The notes under the pieces: generated by a model
The model's database searches: none
The model's input: the letters and a program-made list of their open reading frames with translations, nothing else
Told to the model about the DNA's origin: nothing
Assembly (NCBI GenBank): GCA_963750495.1
Contig: CAVVQV010000008.1
Location: 434,001-498,000 of the forward strand
Length of the DNA: 64,000 bases
Origin: JANLYC01 sp963750495
GTDB taxonomy: Bacteria > Actinomycetota > Actinomycetes > Propionibacteriales > Nocardioidaceae
Direction of reading: 5' to 3'
In this document: positions 59,913-64,000 of the stretch, piece after piece
How the letters are laid out: every line of letters starts with the position of its first letter
Numbering within the stretch: position 1 is the first letter of the stretch
Translations under genes and position numbers: made by a program

Positions 59913-61346
59913 ATGACACAGCAGCAGGGCCTCCAGCAGCCGTACCCCTACACGCGGGTGGAGCTGGTCGAGCCGGACTGGACCCGTTTCCCGGGGTGGC
60001 GCGACGTCACGGCCGAGGACTGGGCGTCGGTGCAGTGGCAGCGGGCGCACTGTGTCAAGAACATCAAGCAGCTGCGGGCGCTCATGGGTGACCTGATCGA
60101 GGACCGGTTCTACGACGACCTCGAGCGCGACCAGGCCGAGCGCGCGACCATGTCGATGCTGGTGCCGCCGCAGATGCTCAACACGATGGTGCCGCACGCG
60201 ACGCCCACGACCGACCTGCTGTACGCCGACCCGATCCGTCGCTACATGCTGCCGGTGTTCTCCGACCGTCGCACCGACTGGCCGAGCCACCCGCACGCGA
60301 CCCGCGACAGCCTGCACGAGCACGACATGTGGGTGGCTGAGGGTCTCACGCACCGGTACCCGACCAAGGTGCTGGCCGAGCTGCTGCCGACCTGCCCCCA
60401 GTACTGCGGGCACTGCACCCGGATGGACCTCGTCGGCAACTCGACCCCGGTCATCGACAAGCTCAAGTTCAACCTCAAGCCCACCGACCGCATCGACGCG
60501 ATGCTCGCCTACCTGCGCGCCAACCCCGGCGTCCGCGACGTCGTCGTCTCCGGTGGCGACGTGGCCAACATGCCGTGGGCTCGGCTCGAGGCCTTCGTCG
60601 ACCAGGTGCTCGACGTCGACAACATCCGCGACATCAGGCTCGCCACCAAGGCCCTGATGGGTCTCCCCCAGCACTGGCTGCAGGACGAGGTGCGCGCCGG
60701 CATGGAGCGGCTGGCCACCAAGGCCCGGGAACGCGACGCCTCGATCGCCATCCACACCCACGTCAACCACGCCAACTCGGTGACGCCGACCGTGGCGAAG
60801 GCGACCCGCGCGATGCTCGACACCGGCATCCGCGACGTCCGCAACCAGGGCGTGCTCATGGGTGGGATCAACGACGACCCGCACACGCTGCTCGACCTCT
60901 GTTTCGCGCTGCTCGACGGTGCGCAGATCATGCCGTACTACTTCTACATGTGCGACATGATCCCGTTCAGCGAGCACTGGCGGGTCTCCGTCGCCCGTGC
61001 CCAGGAGCTTCAGCACGGGATCATGGGCTATCTCCCCGGCTTCGCGACGCCCCGCATCGTCTGCGACGTGCCGTTCGTCGGCAAGCGCTGGGTGCACCAG
61101 CTCGAGTCCTACGACCGCACGCACGGCATCTCGTACTGGACGAAGAACTACCGCACGTCCATCGAGAGCACCGACCCTGACGCCCTGACGCGGACCTACG
61201 AGTACTTCGACCCGATCCACACGCTCCCCCAGGCCGGTCAGGACTGGTGGAAGCAGCACGCGGGTGACGTGATGGCCGCTGCCGAGGAGGCCGCGAAGGC
61301 TTCCCGACAGGCCGCGGAGTCCCAGAAGGCGCTGCCCATCGTCTGA
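59913..61346 (+). CDS. kamA: L-lysine 2,3-aminomutase (radical SAM, PLP)
   Basis: 477-residue radical SAM enzyme converting L-lysine to L-beta-lysine. The iron-sulfur cluster is held by C161-x3-C165-x2-C168 (CPQYCGHC), and the TIM-barrel follows with SGGDVANMPW, IHTHVNHANSVTP and GVLMGGINDD. The PLP lysine is probably in VPFVGKRWVHQLES near the C-terminus, by position. The ATG at 59913 has GAGGTGA just before it. It is divergent from the kdd-kal operon, and together they encode lysine breakdown via beta-lysine. Its protein shows the actinobacterial form. Confidence 0.94.
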   Translation: MTQQQGLQQPYPYTRVELVEPDWTRFPGWRDVTAEDWASVQWQRAHCVKNIKQLRALMGDLIEDRFYDDLERDQAERATMSMLVPPQMLNTMVPHATPTTDLLYADPIRRYMLPVFSDRRTDWPSHPHATRDSLHEHDMWVAEGLTHRYPTKVLAELLPTCPQYCGHCTRMDLVGNSTPVIDKLKFNLKPTDRIDAMLAYLRANPGVRDVVVSGGDVANMPWARLEAFVDQVLDVDNIRDIRLATKALMGLPQHWLQDEVRAGMERLATKARERDASIAIHTHVNHANSVTPTVAKATRAMLDTGIRDVRNQGVLMGGINDDPHTLLDLCFALLDGAQIMPYYFYMCDMIPFSEHWRVSVARAQELQHGIMGYLPGFATPRIVCDVPFVGKRWVHQLESYDRTHGISYWTKNYRTSIESTDPDALTRTYEYFDPIHTLPQAGQDWWKQHAGDVMAAAEEAAKASRQAAESQKALPIV

Positions 61347-61378
61347 CCGGCTCTCAGCTCTGACCGGCCTCCGTAGGC

Positions 61379-61837
61379 CTACAGCGAGGGCGGTCGGTGC
61401 TCGTACGGCGTCGACAGCACGATCGTCGTGCGCGTGGACACGTTGGCCTTCGACCGGATCCGCGCCAGCAGGTCCTCGAGGTCGATGGGCACCGCGACGC
61501 GCACCTTGAGGATGTACGACTCGTCGCCGGCCACGGAGTGACAGGCTTCGATCTCAGGGATGTCGGCCAGCCGCTCGGGAGAGTCGTCGGGTTGTGACGG
61601 GTCGATCGGCCGGATCGAGATGAAGGCGGTCAGCGGCAGCCCCACCTCGGCGAAGTCGATGCTGGCGCCGTAGCCGCGGATGACCCCGCGCTGCTCCAGC
61701 CGCTTGACCCGCTGATGGACAGCCGACGTCGAGAGCCCCGTGGCCTTGCCGAGGTCGGTGAACGACATCCGGCCGTCAGCAGCGAGCAACCGGCAGATCA
61801 ACCGGTCGACCGCCTCGACCGACCGGTCCGGCGCCAC
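61379..61837 (-). CDS. Lrp/AsnC-family transcriptional regulator
   Basis: 152-residue regulator with an N-terminal helix-turn-helix (MSFTDLGKATGLSTSAVHQR) and a RAM ligand-binding domain (LTAFISIRP to STRTTIVLS). Lrp regulators bind amino acids. It lies 32 bases convergent to kamA and is therefore a good candidate to control lysine-degradation genes, but it also starts one base after the M24 peptidase stop and could be that gene's partner. The GTG at 61837 is the start. Confidence 0.9.
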   Translation of the reverse strand: MAPDRSVEAVDRLICRLLAADGRMSFTDLGKATGLSTSAVHQRVKRLEQRGVIRGYGASIDFAEVGLPLTAFISIRPIDPSQPDDSPERLADIPEIEACHSVAGDESYILKVRVAVPIDLEDLLARIRSKANVSTRTTIVLSTPYEHRPPSL

Positions 61838-61838
61838 C

Positions 61839-62948
61839 TCAGCCCTCCAGCACGGCGAGCTGGCGGCTGGTGGTGTTCAGCCGCTCCAGACCGTCGTCGG
61901 TCGTGACGACGATGTCCTCGATGCGAGCGCCGTGCCGTCCGGAGAGGTAGATGCCGGGTTCGATCGAGAACGCCATGCCGGGTTCGAGCACCAGGTGGTT
62001 GCCCTCGACGATGTACGGCTCCTCGTGCGTCTCTAGCCCGATGCCGTGGCCGGTGCGATGCACGAAGTAGTCACCGAACCCGGCGTCGGTGATGACCTGG
62101 CGACCGATCCGATCGACCGACTCAGCCGAGACTCCGGGCTTGGCGAAGTCGCACTGCGTGCGTTGAGCCTCGAGCAGCACCTCGTAGTAGTCCTTCACCT
62201 CGGGCGCCGGCGAGCCGCCGACGACATAGGTCCTCGTGGAGTCCGAACAGTAGCCATCAGCCGTCGAACCGCCGATGTCGATGACCACCGAGTCACCGGC
62301 CTCGATGACGCGTTCAGAGACGGAGTGGTGCGGCGAGGCCCCGTTGGGACCCGAGCCCACGATCACGAAGTCGGCGCTGACATGTCCCTCGTCGATGATG
62401 GCCGTGGCGATAAGGCCGGCGCACTCACGCTCGCTGCGTCCGACCCGCAGGAACTCCCCCATCCGGGTGTGTACCCGGTCGATGGCTTGGCCGGCCTGCC
62501 GGAGGGAGGCCACCTCGTCGGCACCCTTGCGCATCCGAAGGTCACTGATCAGTTCTCCGGCGGCGACGAGCCTGGCCGGGGCCAGCAGGTCGGTGAGCGC
62601 GAACACGCGCAGACTCCACATGTGGTCGTCCACGGCGACCGTACCGGCCCCGTCGAGGAAGGACACGGCCATCGCGTAGGCGTCGTCGGTCTCTCCGTGG
62701 GTGACGACCTCCATCCCCGCCAGCGCACCGGCCGAGCGCTGCGCCTCAGCGACCTCGAGTGCCGGCACGAGGAGCAGGGGGTCGTCGGCTGCGGACACGA
62801 CCAGGGCGGTGAGTCGTTCGAGTGGCTGGGCGTCGTAGCCCGTGAGGTAGCGGAGGTCGGACCCCGGGGTCACGATCAAACCGTCCACTCCGGCTGCGGT
62901 CATGGCCTCCTGGACGCGGCGGATGCGCGAGGTGACGTCTGCGGTCAT
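61839..62948 (-). CDS. M24 family Xaa-Pro peptidase
   Basis: 369-residue metallopeptidase of the Xaa-Pro dipeptidase/aminopeptidase group. The N-terminal creatinase-like domain is followed by a pita-bread domain with all five metal ligands: Asp in VIDIGG, Asp in CSDSTRT, His in HRTGHGIG, Glu in SIEPGIY and Glu in RIEDIV. TAGGGT ends six bases before the ATG (leaderless type). It is followed by the Lrp gene on the same strand. Confidence 0.94.
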   Translation of the reverse strand: MTADVTSRIRRVQEAMTAAGVDGLIVTPGSDLRYLTGYDAQPLERLTALVVSAADDPLLLVPALEVAEAQRSAGALAGMEVVTHGETDDAYAMAVSFLDGAGTVAVDDHMWSLRVFALTDLLAPARLVAAGELISDLRMRKGADEVASLRQAGQAIDRVHTRMGEFLRVGRSERECAGLIATAIIDEGHVSADFVIVGSGPNGASPHHSVSERVIEAGDSVVIDIGGSTADGYCSDSTRTYVVGGSPAPEVKDYYEVLLEAQRTQCDFAKPGVSAESVDRIGRQVITDAGFGDYFVHRTGHGIGLETHEEPYIVEGNHLVLEPGMAFSIEPGIYLSGRHGARIEDIVVTTDDGLERLNTTSRQLAVLEG

Positions 62949-62957
62949 ACCCCCACC

Positions 62958-63674
62958 CTAGTGTTGCGAGGCCGGCGTGCCGCGCCTGAACTCGGCGCGC
63001 CATCGCACCACCTGAGGGTCGACTGGGTCGAGCACGAGATCGACCGACACGACCTCGAACACCGTGCCGCCACCGGGCGCAGCGAAGGTCTCGATCTCGG
63101 CCCTGTCCAGCGGCCACGGCGGACCGTCGTTCACGAACGCCTCGTCGGCCGGCCCCTCCCGAACGTTCGACACGACCAGCAACGTGCCACCTGGCGCGAC
63201 CAACGAACCCACCTGTGCCACGGCTCGTGTGCGCATGCCGAGCGGCAGAGACTGCACGGTGATCGACTCCACCACCAGGTCGAACGCACCCCGCCAGGCC
63301 TCGGGCAGGTCCATCAGGTCGGCGACGACATACATGACTGCGGAGCCGGCGTGCCGTTGCCGCGCCTGCTCGACCGCGCTCGGAGCCACGTCGAAGGCAG
63401 TCGTGGCGTAGCCCAGCTGGGCGAGCAGCTCGGCGTCGCGTCCGAGGCCACAGCCGACGACCACCGCACGCTGTCCCGTCCCGGCCCCGCGCCGACGAGC
63501 CCACTCGTCAAGAGGATGGGTGGGGATCGGCCGGTCCCACGGCACCTCCACCTCGCCGGTGGCCGCCGCCAGGTAGAGCTCCTCGAACCAGCCGGTGGCG
63601 TCGCCTCGTGCCAACGACGCGGCGATCACATCGCCGATGCGACGACGCCCGTCGGTGGACCCTGTCTCGGTCAT
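62958..63674 (-). CDS. Class I SAM-dependent methyltransferase (thiopurine S-methyltransferase-like fold)
   Basis: 238-residue methyltransferase starting at the ATG at 63674, with GGAGGA five bases before it. Motif I VVVGCGLGRDAELLAQLGY is followed by AFDVAPSAVEQARQRH and DLVVESITVQSLP. The long N-terminal extension with GWFEELYLAAATGEVEVPWD and the WFE-type opening resemble TPMT-like enzymes. The substrate is unknown. It is divergent from the exonuclease gene across about 58 bases. Confidence 0.86.
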   Translation of the reverse strand: MTETGSTDGRRRIGDVIAASLARGDATGWFEELYLAAATGEVEVPWDRPIPTHPLDEWARRRGAGTGQRAVVVGCGLGRDAELLAQLGYATTAFDVAPSAVEQARQRHAGSAVMYVVADLMDLPEAWRGAFDLVVESITVQSLPLGMRTRAVAQVGSLVAPGGTLLVVSNVREGPADEAFVNDGPPWPLDRAEIETFAAPGGGTVFEVVSVDLVLDPVDPQVVRWRAEFRRGTPASQH

Positions 63675-63703
63675 CTGATCCTCCAGCCTGCGGGCGGCGC
63701 CCA

Positions 63704-63750
63704 GCCGCAACGTCTCATGACATCATCGTCCAATGCCGCAACGTCTCATG
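63704..63750. repeat. Exact 16-bp direct repeat at the exonuclease start
   Basis: GCCGCAACGTCTCATG occurs at 63704-63719 and 63735-63750, 31 bases apart. Each copy ends in ATG. The second overlaps the first codons of the exonuclease gene, so a local duplication, or an operator pair, is possible. Confidence 0.7.
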
Positions 63751-64000
63751 CTCCTCGACACTGCGTCCTTGTACTTTCGTGCCTTCTTCGGGGTGCCCGA
63801 CATGCGCGCACCGGACGGCACCCCGGTCAACGCGGTCCGCGGCTTGCTGGACTTCATCGCGCGGCTGGTGTCGACGCACGAGCCGACACACCTGGTCTGC
63901 TGCTGGGACAACGACTGGCGGCCGCAGTGGCGCGTCGACCTGATCCCGAGCTACAAGGCCCACCGGGTCGTGGCCCCGATCCCGGGTGGGGTCGACATCG
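63733..64000 (+). CDS. 5'-3' exonuclease (FEN-like), N-terminal part
   Basis: The gene runs off the right edge; 89 codons are visible and open. They read as a stand-alone 5'-3' exonuclease of the DNA polymerase I N-terminal type: MLLDTASLYFRAFFGVPDM, then GLLDFIARLV and CCWDNDWRPQWRVDLIPSYKAHR, which hold the first metal-binding Asp and the DNA-binding arch start. The start may be the ATG at 63733 or the one five codons later at 63748; neither has a ribosome-binding site. It probably removes RNA primers or flaps. Confidence 0.88.
   Translation, partial: MPQRLMLLDTASLYFRAFFGVPDMRAPDGTPVNAVRGLLDFIARLVSTHEPTHLVCCWDNDWRPQWRVDLIPSYKAHRVVAPIPGGVDI

Noticed and set aside
59754..61259. Long open frame antisense to kamA (501 codons)
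   Set aside because: Shadow of the kamA codon pattern; composition rich in V/H/D/R with no domain.

Overview
The window is high-GC actinobacterial chromosome, most likely from the Propionibacteriales/Nocardioidaceae (Nocardioides or Aeromicrobium type). This is an inference from three things. The actinobacterial RNA polymerase protein RbpA is present. Two blocks keep the Mycobacterium tuberculosis order (DUF151 nuclease - MerR - gcvP, and rbpA - fxsA - ppm1 - lnt). DUF222/13E12-type HNH genes and many leaderless-type starts also fit. No tRNA, rRNA, CRISPR array, prophage or intact insertion sequence was found.

Layout. 1-5.3 kb: end of a DUF151 nuclease gene, a MerR regulator, a glycine riboswitch of the singlet type, gcvP, and a serine hydrolase coupled to it. 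5.4-7 kb: a palindromic repeat and a frameshifted DUF222/HNH gene. 7-10 kb: tldE/tldD protease pair. 10-15.4 kb: DUF5999, sbcC/sbcD, fdhD. 15.4-24.6 kb: a 12-bp minisatellite, a CDF metal exporter, pepN, an MFS exporter with a divergent zinc-finger regulator, an M55 peptidase, an orphan DrrA-type ABC ATPase and a P450. 24.8-28.4 kb: carbonic anhydrase, P-loop protein, DinB-fold protein, DUF402, a lipoprotein hydrolase. 28.6-32.1 kb: an AraC - VOC - DUF1059 - UvrA-like cluster that looks like a resistance or detoxification unit. 32.1-37 kb: GNAT, PPOX-fold protein, a collapsed nnrD remnant, a phosphatase, a hydrolase with an Asp nucleophile, and an intact DUF222/HNH gene whose start codon lies inside a LexA-type box. 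37-42.9 kb: a minus-strand cluster of two esterases, an ATP-grasp enzyme, DUF2332, an SDR and a methyltransferase, of unknown product. 43-51 kb: glmS, a secreted SGNH lipase, an HTH-MurA fusion with its own operator, a membrane-protein/LemA module, a phosphodiesterase, and rbpA behind a SigR-type promoter. 51-54 kb: fxsA, ppm1-type glycosyltransferase, lnt. 54.3-61.8 kb: lysine degradation through beta-lysine (kal, kamE, kamD, an amidohydrolase, kdd; divergent kamA), with an Lrp regulator beside it. 61.8-64 kb: an M24 peptidase, a methyltransferase, and the start of a 5'-3' exonuclease.

How the genes work together. The clearest pathway is lysine to beta-lysine (KamA), to 3,5-diaminohexanoate (KamDE), to 5-amino-3-oxohexanoate (Kdd), then deamination of 3-aminobutyryl-CoA to crotonyl-CoA (Kal). 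The cleavage enzyme Kce is not in the window, and an amidohydrolase sits inside the operon. The best candidate for an undescribed system is the esterase-esterase-ATP-grasp-DUF2332-SDR block. A recurrent regulatory theme is a TANNNT hexamer 5-8 nt before the start codon, seen at many genes and suggesting leaderless transcripts.
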